A stretch of 64,000 nucleotides of DNA from an uncultured Mycoplasmatota bacterium (GTDB lineage Bacteria > Bacillota_I > Bacilli_A > RF39 > UBA660), in the NCBI GenBank assembly GCA_947165285.1, contig CAMUZS010000001.1:186001-250000 (forward strand). Direction: 5' to 3'. A program made the translations under genes and the position numbers. Every line of letters begins with the position of its first letter. The first letter of the stretch is position 1. A model generated the notes under the pieces. The model was not told the origin of the DNA and searched no databases. It worked only from the letters and a program-made list of their open reading frames with translations. Positions 18,205 through 27,095 of this stretch are shown here, one piece after another.

Positions 18205-19332
18205 TTAAATCGTCAATCTTTTTATATTTTTTACTTCATTTAATAAATAATCATCTGTCATTCCAGCAATATAATCTATTACTTTCCTTTCATTTGATGT
18301 ATTTTTTAAATAATTTTCATTCATATTATTCAAAAAAACTTTATATATTGGAGCATTATAATCATCTATTTTTAATGCTGCTAATGAATGTTTATAAACG
18401 GTATTAAAACATTCTTTCCAATACTTTTTATCTTCACTTGTACTTGATTTTGAATATATATTTAAATAATTAAATTTTTTTAATTCTTTTAAAGCATTAA
18501 ATACCTTATCACTCATTGCAATATAATCTTTTTTATAACTATTAATTATAATATCTGTTATTAAAGTATTAACTATACTTTTATTGGAATTACCAAGTAT
18601 ATTTGTAATACTTGATGGAATATCTTCAATATTAAACTTACCTAAAATAACAGCATCTTCAATATCTCTACCTAAGTAAGCAATAATATCAGATATTCTA
18701 ACTACGCATCCTTCTAATGTCATTGGTATTAACTTACTATTAACACTAGGATCTTCATAACATGATTTATATTCTATTAAAAAATCTTCCTTACTTTTTT
18801 TAACAGGCATATATTTTTTTAATTCTAATTCACCATTATGACATAAAATAGCATCTAAAACTTGTAAAGTTAAATTTAATCCTTCTCCATTTTTTTCAAT
18901 TTCTAAAAATTGTCTAACACTTTGAACATTATGATTAAAATATCCTTGATTAGAATTTAAACTTATCTCATTTAAAATAGATTCTCCAACATGTCCAAAT
19001 GGAACGTGTCCAATATCATGTCCTAAAGCTCCAGCTTCAATTAAATCTTCATTTAAATTTAGAGCTCTTCCTATAGTTCTACCAATTTTAGAAACTAATT
19101 GAACATGTGTCATTCTTCTACTAATATGATCGTTATTTAATTGTGAAAAAACTTGTGTTTTATCAATATATCTATTATAAGATAAACTATGAATAATTCT
19201 ATCAGCATCTCTAAAATATGGAGGTCTAAAATCACACTCTTCGTTTTTTAACCTAATAGCATCACTATTTTTACATGCTTTTTCATCTAAATATTTATCA
19301 TAATTCATGTTTTTTATTATTTCTTCATTCAT
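18205..19332 (-). CDS. dGTPase-family HD-domain phosphohydrolase
   Basis: 375 residues. RPPYFRDADRIIHSLSYNRYIDKTQVF is followed by the HD metal core GHDIGHVPFGH, the classic start of deoxyguanosinetriphosphate triphosphohydrolase-like proteins. A later HNGE and a C-terminal Asp complete the site. It should cleave dNTPs to nucleoside and triphosphate. GGTGTT ribosome site before ATG 19332. Confidence 0.87.
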   Translation of the reverse strand: MNEEIIKNMNYDKYLDEKACKNSDAIRLKNEECDFRPPYFRDADRIIHSLSYNRYIDKTQVFSQLNNDHISRRMTHVQLVSKIGRTIGRALNLNEDLIEAGALGHDIGHVPFGHVGESILNEISLNSNQGYFNHNVQSVRQFLEIEKNGEGLNLTLQVLDAILCHNGELELKKYMPVKKSKEDFLIEYKSCYEDPSVNSKLIPMTLEGCVVRISDIIAYLGRDIEDAVILGKFNIEDIPSSITNILGNSNKSIVNTLITDIIINSYKKDYIAMSDKVFNALKELKKFNYLNIYSKSSTSEDKKYWKECFNTVYKHSLAALKIDDYNAPIYKVFLNNMNENYLKNTSNERKVIDYIAGMTDDYLLNEVKNIKRLTI

Positions 19333-19395
19333 AATAACACCATAGATATTATACCAAAAATAAATGTTTAATAATATATAAATTAATAAAAATTG

Positions 19396-19424
19396 TTGAT
19401 TTTTTTATTATTTTTTAATATAAT
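19396..19424 (+). promoter_or_regulatory. Promoter of the tRNA-Arg/Pro unit
   Basis: TTGATT (19396-19401), a 17-bp spacer and TATAAT (19419-19424), about 30 nt before tRNA-Arg. Confidence 0.75.
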
Positions 19425-19452
19425 TATATTGCGCTTGATAAAAAGCATTGTT

Positions 19453-19530
19453 TGCGCCCATAGCGCAATTGGATAGAGCGTTAGACTACGGATCTAAAGG
19501 TTAGGGGTTCGACTCCCTTTGGGCGCACCA
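19453..19530 (+). tRNA. tRNA-Arg (anticodon ACG)
   Basis: Acceptor GCGCCCA/TGGGCGC, anticodon loop CTACGGA, encoded CCA. The A34 would be converted to inosine to read CGN codons. The variable region appears one base longer than usual. Confidence 0.93.
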
Positions 19531-19545
19531 TTTTTTTTAAGTAAT

Positions 19546-19622
19546 CGGGAAGTAGCACAGCTTGGTAGTGCACTTGGTTTGGGACCAAGGGGTCGCAGGT
19601 TCGAATCCTGTCTTCCCGACCA
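19546..19622 (+). tRNA. tRNA-Pro (anticodon TGG)
   Basis: 77 nt including CCA. Anticodon stem CTTGG/CCAAG, loop TTTGGGA. Co-transcribed with tRNA-Arg 15 nt upstream. Confidence 0.95.
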
Positions 19623-19634
19623 TTTTAAAAATAT

Positions 19635-19657
19635 ACACCATTCTTGGTGTCTTTTTT
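19635..19657 (+). terminator. Terminator of the tRNA-Arg/Pro unit
   Basis: Stem ACACCA/TGGTGT with a 4-nt loop, then CTTTTTT. Confidence 0.8.
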
Positions 19658-19666
19658 ATTACAATT

Positions 19667-19698
19667 AAAAAGATGTAAATATTTATTTACATCTTTTT
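19667..19698 (-). terminator. Terminator of the redox/sulfur operon
   Basis: A 14-bp perfect stem (AAAAAGATGTAAAT and its complement) with a 4-nt loop, overlapping the end of the TtcA-like gene. Confidence 0.75.
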
Positions 19699-20517
19699 AT
19701 ATTCATCTAAAAAGCTTTTATATATACCGTCTTTTTTTGTTCCTAATACACAATTTAAATTAATATTATCTATTGACTTAAAGATATTATAATCAATATC
19801 TTTATTTTTCTTTCTTAATTCTTTAATAAGTTCTTTTATTTCTTTTCTTTTACTTGTACCATCATTTATTAAAGAACAACCTTCACTAAATCTGCAAGCA
19901 CAATTAATAAATGTTAATTCATTATATTTTTTCCATGATATTATATCAGCTTCTTTTACTAAATACATTGGTCTTATTAATTCAAGACCTTCAAAATTAT
20001 CACTATGAAGTTTAGGCATCATAGTTTTAATTTCTGAACCATAAAACATAGAAAGTAATGTTGTTTCAATAACATCATCAAAATGATGTCCTAATGCAAT
20101 TTTATTACATCCAAGTTCTTTTGCTTTATTATATAAATATCCCCTTCTCATTCTTGCACACATATAACACGGACTCTTAAAATCAACTTTTGATACCACA
20201 TCAAATATATCTGATTCAAAAACTTCAATAGGAATATTTAATGTTTTAGCATTATCAATTATATAATTTTTATTATATTCATTATATCCAGGATCCATAA
20301 CTACATAATGTGCTTTAAATTTTGTCTTACCATGACGTTCTAATTCTTGCACACATTTAGCAAGTAAAAAAGAATCTTTACCCCCACTTATACAAACCAT
20401 AACTTTATCATTATCTTGTATTAATTCATAATCTTGTACACCTTTAACAAATCTTGCCCAAATATCTTTTCTATATTTAGTTATTATACTTCTTTCAATT
20501 TCTTTATATTTTTCCAT
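19687..20517 (-). CDS. TtcA-like tRNA thiolation PP-loop ATPase
   Basis: 276 residues. The PP-loop ISGGKDSFLLA is at about residues 43-53. Two Cys groups fit the TtcA pattern: PCYMC near the middle, and CACRFSEGC near the C-terminal third. TtcA uses ATP and an iron-sulfur cluster to put sulfur on tRNA cytidine 32. It overlaps the upstream cysteine desulfurase by 14 nt, so the sulfur donor is encoded beside it. Other PP-loop thiolases (TtuA-like) remain possible. Confidence 0.75.
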   Translation of the reverse strand: MEKYKEIERSIITKYRKDIWARFVKGVQDYELIQDNDKVMVCISGGKDSFLLAKCVQELERHGKTKFKAHYVVMDPGYNEYNKNYIIDNAKTLNIPIEVFESDIFDVVSKVDFKSPCYMCARMRRGYLYNKAKELGCNKIALGHHFDDVIETTLLSMFYGSEIKTMMPKLHSDNFEGLELIRPMYLVKEADIISWKKYNELTFINCACRFSEGCSLINDGTSKRKEIKELIKELRKKNKDIDYNIFKSIDNINLNCVLGTKKDGIYKSFLDEYKKM

Positions 20518-21637
20518 CTTCTTTTAACTTTCCTAAACATTCATCAAATATAGTTAAAAATTTATTAATTTCATCTTCAGTTGTTAAATGAGAAATACTA
20601 ACACGAAGTGAAGATGATGCTAAAGATTTATCATTAGTTAATGCATATACAGATTTTGATGGAGTTTTATCTGGACAACATGTTGTTTTAGTAGATATAT
20701 ATATATCTTTATCCTCTAATAATTTTGCAAAATCAGATGAGTTAATTCCTTTAATACTAAAATTAATAGTAAATGGTACTGATTTTTCTGTGTTATTAAT
20801 ATGAATACATTCATATTTTTTTAAATGATTTATAACTAATTTATTTAACTTTAAAACATGATCATATCTATCATCTTGTTCTTTTATAGCTAGATCAAGT
20901 GCTAAAGATGCTGCAGCAATTGATCCAGTTACTGGAGTTCCACTTCGATAAATAGTAGTTGATTTTCCACCATTAATAATTGGAACTAAACCAACATTGT
21001 TTTTCTTAACTAAAATACCAATTCCATTAATTCCATAAAACTTATGTGGAGCTATTGTAATTAAATCAACATTACTATAATCAATTGTTACTTTGCCAAT
21101 TGCTTGTGTTGCATCAGTATGAAAAAATGTATTAGGATAATTACGTAAAATATTTCCTATTTCTTCGATTGGTTGAACAAGACCTAATTCACTATCAACA
21201 GCAACAACACTTACTAAAATAGTATCATCTCTAATTAATTTCTTTAATTTATCAACATCTACTAATCCTTCATGATTAATAGGTAATACATCTATTTCAA
21301 ATCCTTCATCTTGTAAAGTAGTTGCAGATGCAATTATTGAATTATGTTCTAGTGAACTTATTATTATATGTTTACCATTATTTTTATATCTTTTAGCAAT
21401 TCCTTTAATAACCATATTATTTGATTCAGTAGCACCACTAGTATAAATAATATCTTCTTTTGATACTCCTAAAATTTTAGCAATATTTTCTGATGATTTA
21501 TCTATAAGTTCATTTGCCTCTTTTCCAAGTTTATGAACTGAATTTGGATTTGCATAATATTTTAAAGTAACTTCATAGAAATAATCTAACACCCTTTTAT
21601 CAACTGGAGTATTAGCAGCATAATCTAAATATATCAT
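20504..21637 (-). CDS. Cysteine desulfurase (NifS/IscS family)
   Basis: 377 residues, PLP-dependent. It begins MIYLDYAANTPVD, has TSGATESNN, the cofactor-contact HTDATQA, the Schiff-base Lys in APHKFYG, and RSGTPVTG. The active-site Cys loop reads STKTTCCPDK, with two adjacent Cys in place of the common SGSAC. It strips sulfur from cysteine as a persulfide for thiolation or cluster assembly. Ribosome site AAGGAGTG. It lies 13 nt after the CcdA-like gene and overlaps the TtcA-like gene, so the three are probably one transcript. Confidence 0.9.
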   Translation of the reverse strand: MIYLDYAANTPVDKRVLDYFYEVTLKYYANPNSVHKLGKEANELIDKSSENIAKILGVSKEDIIYTSGATESNNMVIKGIAKRYKNNGKHIIISSLEHNSIIASATTLQDEGFEIDVLPINHEGLVDVDKLKKLIRDDTILVSVVAVDSELGLVQPIEEIGNILRNYPNTFFHTDATQAIGKVTIDYSNVDLITIAPHKFYGINGIGILVKKNNVGLVPIINGGKSTTIYRSGTPVTGSIAAASLALDLAIKEQDDRYDHVLKLNKLVINHLKKYECIHINNTEKSVPFTINFSIKGINSSDFAKLLEDKDIYISTKTTCCPDKTPSKSVYALTNDKSLASSSLRVSISHLTTEDEINKFLTIFDECLGKLKEDGKI

Positions 21638-21650
21638 TTAAAATCACTCC

Positions 21651-22838
21651 TTAAAAATTTAACATTAACCAATCTGGTTTAAAGATTAGTAATAATCCCA
21701 TAATAATCATTATTATTGAACTTATTAATGTACATAATTTATTATATTTATTTGTTATACCTGTTGCTTGTAATGTAACCATAGAAATTGTAAATACTAT
21801 CATATCATCTATCATATAAAAGAATATATATATTAAAAGGTAAATTATTTTTGTAATTCCACTAATATTATTAATAGATAGTACCTCTGTAAATATTACA
21901 GGAAATCCTAAAGAACATGCAAGTTCAATTAAATTTACTGAAGCAGCTAAAACAATAGTTCCAAGTAATGCTAGTATAAAACTTTTATTACTAGTAATAT
22001 CTCTCATTTTTGTTATTAATTTTTTTCTTTTTTTCTCATCAACTACACTACATCCTGCTTCTTCTTTTCTTATTTTAAAATACTTTCTTAAATTTAAAAT
22101 ACCTGCAATTAATATAAATATTGCAATTAATATTTTTAACCAATTAACAGCAACTACTGATATTACTAAATTTATTCCTAACATTGATAAAAAATATACT
22201 AAACCTGAAACAAGTAAAAAAGTAAACCCTATTATCCATGCTCTTTTTTTATTTTTCATTGTAAATAACATATTGATTAAAAATAATAATATCCACATAG
22301 CACATGGATTAAAACCATCTATAAAACCAAGTATAACAGCAACAAGTGGAATTGATACACTTTTCATATTTATATTACCAAGTATTGGAATATTTACATT
22401 ATTTTCTACATTTTCTTGATTATTATCTTCTTTTAAGTATTCTTTTAATACATTCTCAATACGTGATGCACTAACCTCAGAATAACCTGCAAAAGCTTTA
22501 TCTCCTACTACAGTAAAAGGAACAGATTGCCCTGAAAAATCAAAAATTTTCTTAGCCTCTTCCATTAACTTAGCATTAGTTTTATTATGCCATACTTCAA
22601 ATTCATAAATATTCAAATTATCTTTATATTGTTCTTTTAAATTATTAAGCCAATTTCTTTCTTCTTCACAATGTGGACATTCTTGACCAAAAAATAAATA
22701 TAAATTTACTTTATTATCATCTATTTTAGTATTAGTTAAAGAGAATAATTTATCTTCATAATTATTTGATAAGGCAAATACATTAATTGGAAATATTAAT
22801 AAAATAGCTGCAAATAAAATAAGTAATTTCTTTTTCAT
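21651..22838 (-). CDS. CcdA/DsbD-like redox transporter with outside thioredoxin domain
   Basis: 395 residues. Residues 1-22 are a signal peptide. An outside glutaredoxin/thioredoxin-like domain follows, with ECPHC at about residues 53-57 and the cis-Pro segment SVPFTVV. The C-terminal half is a CcdA-type membrane domain whose two redox Cys lie in GFNPCAMW and IELACSLGFP. Such proteins carry reducing power across the membrane to outside thiols. The gene overlaps the thioredoxin-like gene by 4 nt. The cytosolic partner is thus probably that protein. Confidence 0.82.
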   Translation of the reverse strand: MKKKLLILFAAILLIFPINVFALSNNYEDKLFSLTNTKIDDNKVNLYLFFGQECPHCEEERNWLNNLKEQYKDNLNIYEFEVWHNKTNAKLMEEAKKIFDFSGQSVPFTVVGDKAFAGYSEVSASRIENVLKEYLKEDNNQENVENNVNIPILGNINMKSVSIPLVAVILGFIDGFNPCAMWILLFLINMLFTMKNKKRAWIIGFTFLLVSGLVYFLSMLGINLVISVVAVNWLKILIAIFILIAGILNLRKYFKIRKEEAGCSVVDEKKRKKLITKMRDITSNKSFILALLGTIVLAASVNLIELACSLGFPVIFTEVLSINNISGITKIIYLLIYIFFYMIDDMIVFTISMVTLQATGITNKYNKLCTLISSIIMIIMGLLLIFKPDWLMLNF

Positions 22839-23086
22839 AACAAAGAATTCTCCTTTAAAAATGTAATTATTTCATCATATGATTTTTCCCCTATTAATCT
22901 CTTATCATTATAAATAATAACAGGTAATATATCACCTACATTATAAGGTTTTACTTTATCTTCATCAAAATCATAATCTAATATTTCAAATTCTATATTA
23001 TATTCTTCACTTATTTTTTTAATATGTTTTTTTAATATTAAACATGAAGGACACCAAAGTGCACTTATTACAACTACCTTATTCAT
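22835..23086 (-). CDS. Small cytosolic thioredoxin-like protein (CPSC)
   Basis: 83 residues. The active-site WCPSC lies near the N-terminus and the cis-Pro in DILPVIIY. No signal peptide, so it acts in the cytosol. At 83 residues it is closer to glutaredoxin-sized proteins. GAAAGG ribosome site. It is the first gene of the run thioredoxin-like, CcdA-like, cysteine desulfurase, TtcA-like. Confidence 0.82.
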   Translation of the reverse strand: MNKVVVISALWCPSCLILKKHIKKISEEYNIEFEILDYDFDEDKVKPYNVGDILPVIIYNDKRLIGEKSYDEIITFLKENSLL

Positions 23087-23151
23087 ATATATTTCCTTTC
23101 ATACATATATAATTATAATCCAAATTGATTATTTCATCAATTAAAACATTT

Positions 23152-23175
23152 AAAAAATCTTGTATAAACAAGATT
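23152..23175 (-). terminator. Terminator of the G8-promoter gene
   Basis: An 8-bp stem AATCTTGT/ACAAGATT with a 4-nt loop, then a T run on the minus strand. Confidence 0.8.
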
Positions 23176-23177
23176 AA

Positions 23178-24038
23178 TTAATTATTAGTTACTTTAACAC
23201 TGTATAGATAATATGATCCATCATCATATTGTTTAAATGTATATTTAATGGATTTATTAATATGTTCTAATTCAGATTCTTTTTTATCTTTATAATCATC
23301 ATTAATTTCATCAAGTTTAACATTATAATTTATAATTATCTCATTTTCATTACTATCATATGATAAATTATCTTTTATATTATAGAATTCGCCAATAAAT
23401 GAATCTGGATACAATACATAATAATCTTTATATATTCCTATTTCATTTTCATTTGTTTTTTTAAATATTTCATCACCATTTTCTGGTAAATTATATAATT
23501 TTGCTATTTTTTTATAATTTTCTTTAGATAATCCATTACGAAAAGATGGTCCACCTACTACATTTAATTTTAATAATTCTTTCTCATCAGTAATTAAATA
23601 TTCTATAACCATATTGTTATTATGTGCATATGTTTTTATTAACCATTGAAGATAAAAATAATCCTTATTTTTTATTATTACTTCTCCAGATAAATTAACA
23701 AAAACACCAGCTAAATCATATCCACTCATATCAACTACATCTCTATTAGAAAAACTTTCTTCAGTTGTTCTTGGATATCCTTCTTCAGTTAAACCTATAA
23801 TATTAAGCAATTCTTTTTTAGTTGAATCTGAAATTTTTTTCTTTTCTTCATTTTTATTATTGCTTTCTTCTTGTTTTACTTCATTATTATTTTTATTACT
23901 AAAAACTCCTTTATCATATAAGATATATCCTATAGTTCCAAGTAATGCTATAACAAGTAATATTACAAGTACTAATAATCCTTTTGACTTGTTATTGTTT
24001 GAATTATTGTTTTCTTGAATTTCGATATTATCATTCAT
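23178..24038 (-). CDS. Single-span membrane protein of unknown function
   Basis: About 286 residues. An Asn-rich cytosolic start and a membrane span (about residues 20-42) are followed by a Lys/Glu/Asn-rich linker and an outside domain with no motif I recognise. The start at 24038 has GAGGTAG; a longer reading frame would begin inside the promoter. Expression may vary through the G8 tract in its promoter. Confidence 0.65.
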   Translation of the reverse strand: MNDNIEIQENNNSNNNKSKGLLVLVILLVIALLGTIGYILYDKGVFSNKNNNEVKQEESNNKNEEKKKISDSTKKELLNIIGLTEEGYPRTTEESFSNRDVVDMSGYDLAGVFVNLSGEVIIKNKDYFYLQWLIKTYAHNNNMVIEYLITDEKELLKLNVVGGPSFRNGLSKENYKKIAKLYNLPENGDEIFKKTNENEIGIYKDYYVLYPDSFIGEFYNIKDNLSYDSNENEIIINYNVKLDEINDDYKDKKESELEHINKSIKYTFKQYDDGSYYLYSVKVTNN

Positions 24039-24065
24039 ATAAACTACCTCTTTTCTATTATCTAG

Positions 24066-24094
24066 ATTATAACTCTTTTTTACCCCCCCCACAA
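24066..24094 (-). promoter_or_regulatory. Promoter with a G8 tract in its spacer
   Basis: The minus strand reads -35 TTGTGG (24089-24094), a 17-bp spacer and -10 TATAAT (24066-24071). A run of eight G (24083-24090) covers the end of the -35 and the first six bases of the spacer. Gain or loss of G would change the spacing. Confidence 0.65.
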
Positions 24095-24110
24095 AACAAT
24101 TTTTTTTAAT

Positions 24111-24140
24111 AAAAAAATCTTACCTTTACAGATAAGATTT
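24111..24140 (-). terminator. Terminator of the rnc-smc unit
   Basis: Stem AAATCTTA/TAAGATTT followed by a T run, 5 nt beyond the smc stop. Confidence 0.8.
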
Positions 24141-24144
24141 ACAT

Positions 24145-27084
24145 TTAATCTTCTAATTTAACACTAACTAGTTTTGATACACCAGATTCTTGCATTGTAA
24201 TACCATATAAAGAATCAATATATTCCATTGTTTTCTTTTTATGAGTAATTATAATAAATTGTGTTTTATCTTGTTCTTTCTTTAAGTATTTAGAGAAAGC
24301 TAAAACATTTACTTCATCTAATGCTGCCTCTACTTCATCTAAAATAACAAATGGAGTTGGTTTAACTTTAAGAATTGCAAACAAAAGTGCAATTGCTGTT
24401 AAGGTTTTTTCTCCACCTGATAAAAGTGCTATAGAATTTAATTTTTTTCCAGGTGGTTCTGCTATTATTTCTATTCCAGTTTCAAGAATATTTTCTGGAT
24501 CAGTTAAAACTAGATTTCCTTTTCCACCTTTAAATAATTCTTTAAATATTCCTTCAAATTCCTTTTTAATTTTATCAAAAGTATCTTTAAATTTTGTTAT
24601 CATTATTTCATCCATAGATGTTATTAAATTTGTTAATTCTGCTATTGAAGATTGAATATCATTTGCTTGCTGACATAAAAAATCATATCTTGTAGAAACA
24701 CGTTCATATTCATCAATTGATCCAACATTGACATCTCCTAGTTCTTTAATGTTTTTCTTTAATTTAGAAACAATAGTTTTAGTATCAGAAATATCAATAT
24801 CTAAATCTGCTCTTTCTAAAGCTTTTTCATATGTCATATTGTAATTTTCATTTAGAATTGATAGATAATTATCAATTTTAACATCCATCTTACCTATTTT
24901 TACTTCAATCTCTCTTAAATTATTTTGATATTTATTATATTCAGAATTTATTTGACGATTATTATTTTCTAATATTTGTATTTCATTATTTTGATTATCT
25001 AATTTTTCTTTTAATGTTTTTATTGATTGATCTAATAATTCTTTATCTGTAGTCTTTTTATAATAGTTATCCAATAATTTAGTCATTTCATCATCTAATG
25101 TATTATTTTTTACATTTTTAGTACCTTCTAATTCTTGAATTTTTAAATTATATTGCTTTTTTAAATCATTATATGTAATTTCTTTTCTATTAATATTTTC
25201 TTTTAATTCAATAATTGAAGATTGTAATTCATAAATTTTTTCATTTTTATTTTTTTCTTCAATAACTAATTCATTAAAATCTTTTGCTAATTGTTTAACT
25301 TCAGAATTTAATTCATTCATTTCCTTATTAAGTGAAGATAATTCTTCTTTTATAGCTAATATATTAGTAGAATTTTTAATACTTCCACCTGTAATAGATC
25401 CACCCACATATATAACTTCACCAGTTAAAGAAACAATTTTATATTTATAATCTATTATTTTTCCTACTTTATTTAAAGTATCAATATCTTCAACAATAAT
25501 TATATTACCTAATTGATTTTTTATAATATTTTCATATTTATTATCATATTTAACAAGACTATCAGCTATACCAATAAATCCTTTAATATCTTTAATTTTA
25601 TTTATAGTTTGTTCATCTACATTACGAGGTTTAATAATATTTAATGGAAAAAAAGTAGCTCTTCCTAATGAATTATCTTTTAAATAATTTATAGCTTCTT
25701 TTGCAACATTTTCATTATCAACAACAATAACATTAGATGATGCACCAAGAGATATATTAATAGCTGTTATATATTTATCATCTGTATTAATTAAATTTGA
25801 TATAGTATTATGAATTCCATTAAATCTTGGATTATTTAATACCTGTTTTACTGGATAAGGCATTGTAGAATTCTCAGCTAAATTATTTTCTAAGATATCT
25901 ATTTTATTTTTCTTTTCTAATATATTTTTATTTTTAGTATTAATTAATGCCTCTAAAGAATAATGTTTATGTGTTAGATTTAATATATCATCTTCTAATT
26001 CTTTTTTTTGTTTATTTATATCTAATAATTTTTTATTTAAATCATCAATTTCACTAGATACTGTAGTCATATTTTTATTTAATGTTAATTCTTCTTCTTT
26101 TAAAAGTAATATATTATTTTCTAATTTTATATCATCTACTTCATATTTTTTTCTTTCACTTACTAATTGCTTTTTTGCCTCTAAATCTGATAATTCTTTA
26201 GTTAATTCTAATAATTGATCTTGTTTTTTATTTAATTCTTCTTCAAATTTAATTTTCTCTAATTTTAGTTTTTCTAAATTTGCAACATCTGTTGAATTAT
26301 TTAAATCAATTTTTTCAATCGAATTATTCAAAGATGTTTGTTCTTCTTTTAATAAAGAATATTCTTTTTGAGTTTCTTGTAAATCTTTAGCAATTAATGA
26401 TATTTCTTTAGTTTTTAATTCTTCGACATAATCAAGATATTTTCTAGCAATTTTGCTTTGTTTTTCTAATGGTTCTACTTGAATTTTTAACTCATTTATA
26501 AGTAAATTTACTTTTTCTAAATTATCAGTAGTTTTATCTAATTTTCTTAAAGTATCTTCTTTTCTTTTTTTATATTTTAATACTCCAGCAGCACTTTCAA
26601 AAATAGATCTTCGATCATTAGGTTTATTATTTATAATATCTGTTACTGTTCCTTGAGATATTATATTAAACGATTTATTTGATGCCCCAGTATCAATAAA
26701 TAAATCACTTATATCCTTTAATCTTACTTTAGAATTATTTATATAATATTCGTTTTCTCCAGTTCTATATAAAACTCTTTTTACTTCAACTTCATTAAAT
26801 TCACTATTTAAAAAATGTGTGGAATTATCAAATGTTAATGCAACATATGCACGGTTAGCTTTATCACGTGTTGCAGAGCCATTAAATATGACATCTATCA
26901 TTGCATCACTTCCACGTAATGCTTTAATTGATTGTTCTCCTAAAACCCATTTAATAGCATCTACAACATTTGATTTACCTGACCCATTAGGACCAACAAT
27001 TCCAGTTATTCTTGATTCTATATCAATATTTAATTTGTCAGCAAATGATTTAAATCCTTGAGCTGTTATTTTTTTTAAATACAT
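24145..27084 (-). CDS. smc: Chromosome segregation protein SMC
   Basis: 979 residues. Walker A GIVGPNGSGKSNVVDAI at the N-terminus, a hinge domain in the middle (about residues 410-550, GIHNTISNLINTDDKY onward) flanked by coiled coils, then signature LLSGGEKTLTA and Walker B FVILDEVEAALD. It is about 200 residues shorter than Bacillus SMC (about 1186), which implies shorter arms. It organises the chromosome with ScpA/ScpB, which are not in the window. It follows rnc by 11 nt, the Bacillus order. Confidence 0.95.
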   Translation of the reverse strand: MYLKKITAQGFKSFADKLNIDIESRITGIVGPNGSGKSNVVDAIKWVLGEQSIKALRGSDAMIDVIFNGSATRDKANRAYVALTFDNSTHFLNSEFNEVEVKRVLYRTGENEYYINNSKVRLKDISDLFIDTGASNKSFNIISQGTVTDIINNKPNDRRSIFESAAGVLKYKKRKEDTLRKLDKTTDNLEKVNLLINELKIQVEPLEKQSKIARKYLDYVEELKTKEISLIAKDLQETQKEYSLLKEEQTSLNNSIEKIDLNNSTDVANLEKLKLEKIKFEEELNKKQDQLLELTKELSDLEAKKQLVSERKKYEVDDIKLENNILLLKEEELTLNKNMTTVSSEIDDLNKKLLDINKQKKELEDDILNLTHKHYSLEALINTKNKNILEKKNKIDILENNLAENSTMPYPVKQVLNNPRFNGIHNTISNLINTDDKYITAINISLGASSNVIVVDNENVAKEAINYLKDNSLGRATFFPLNIIKPRNVDEQTINKIKDIKGFIGIADSLVKYDNKYENIIKNQLGNIIIVEDIDTLNKVGKIIDYKYKIVSLTGEVIYVGGSITGGSIKNSTNILAIKEELSSLNKEMNELNSEVKQLAKDFNELVIEEKNKNEKIYELQSSIIELKENINRKEITYNDLKKQYNLKIQELEGTKNVKNNTLDDEMTKLLDNYYKKTTDKELLDQSIKTLKEKLDNQNNEIQILENNNRQINSEYNKYQNNLREIEVKIGKMDVKIDNYLSILNENYNMTYEKALERADLDIDISDTKTIVSKLKKNIKELGDVNVGSIDEYERVSTRYDFLCQQANDIQSSIAELTNLITSMDEIMITKFKDTFDKIKKEFEGIFKELFKGGKGNLVLTDPENILETGIEIIAEPPGKKLNSIALLSGGEKTLTAIALLFAILKVKPTPFVILDEVEAALDEVNVLAFSKYLKKEQDKTQFIIITHKKKTMEYIDSLYGITMQESGVSKLVSVKLED

Positions 27085-27095
27085 AAATTATACAC

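Noticed and set aside
24038-24092. Longer start of the 23.2-24.0 kb protein at the GTG at 24092
   Set aside because: That start lies in the -35/spacer region of the promoter and the added residues come from the G8 tract. ATG 24038 has GAGGTAG.
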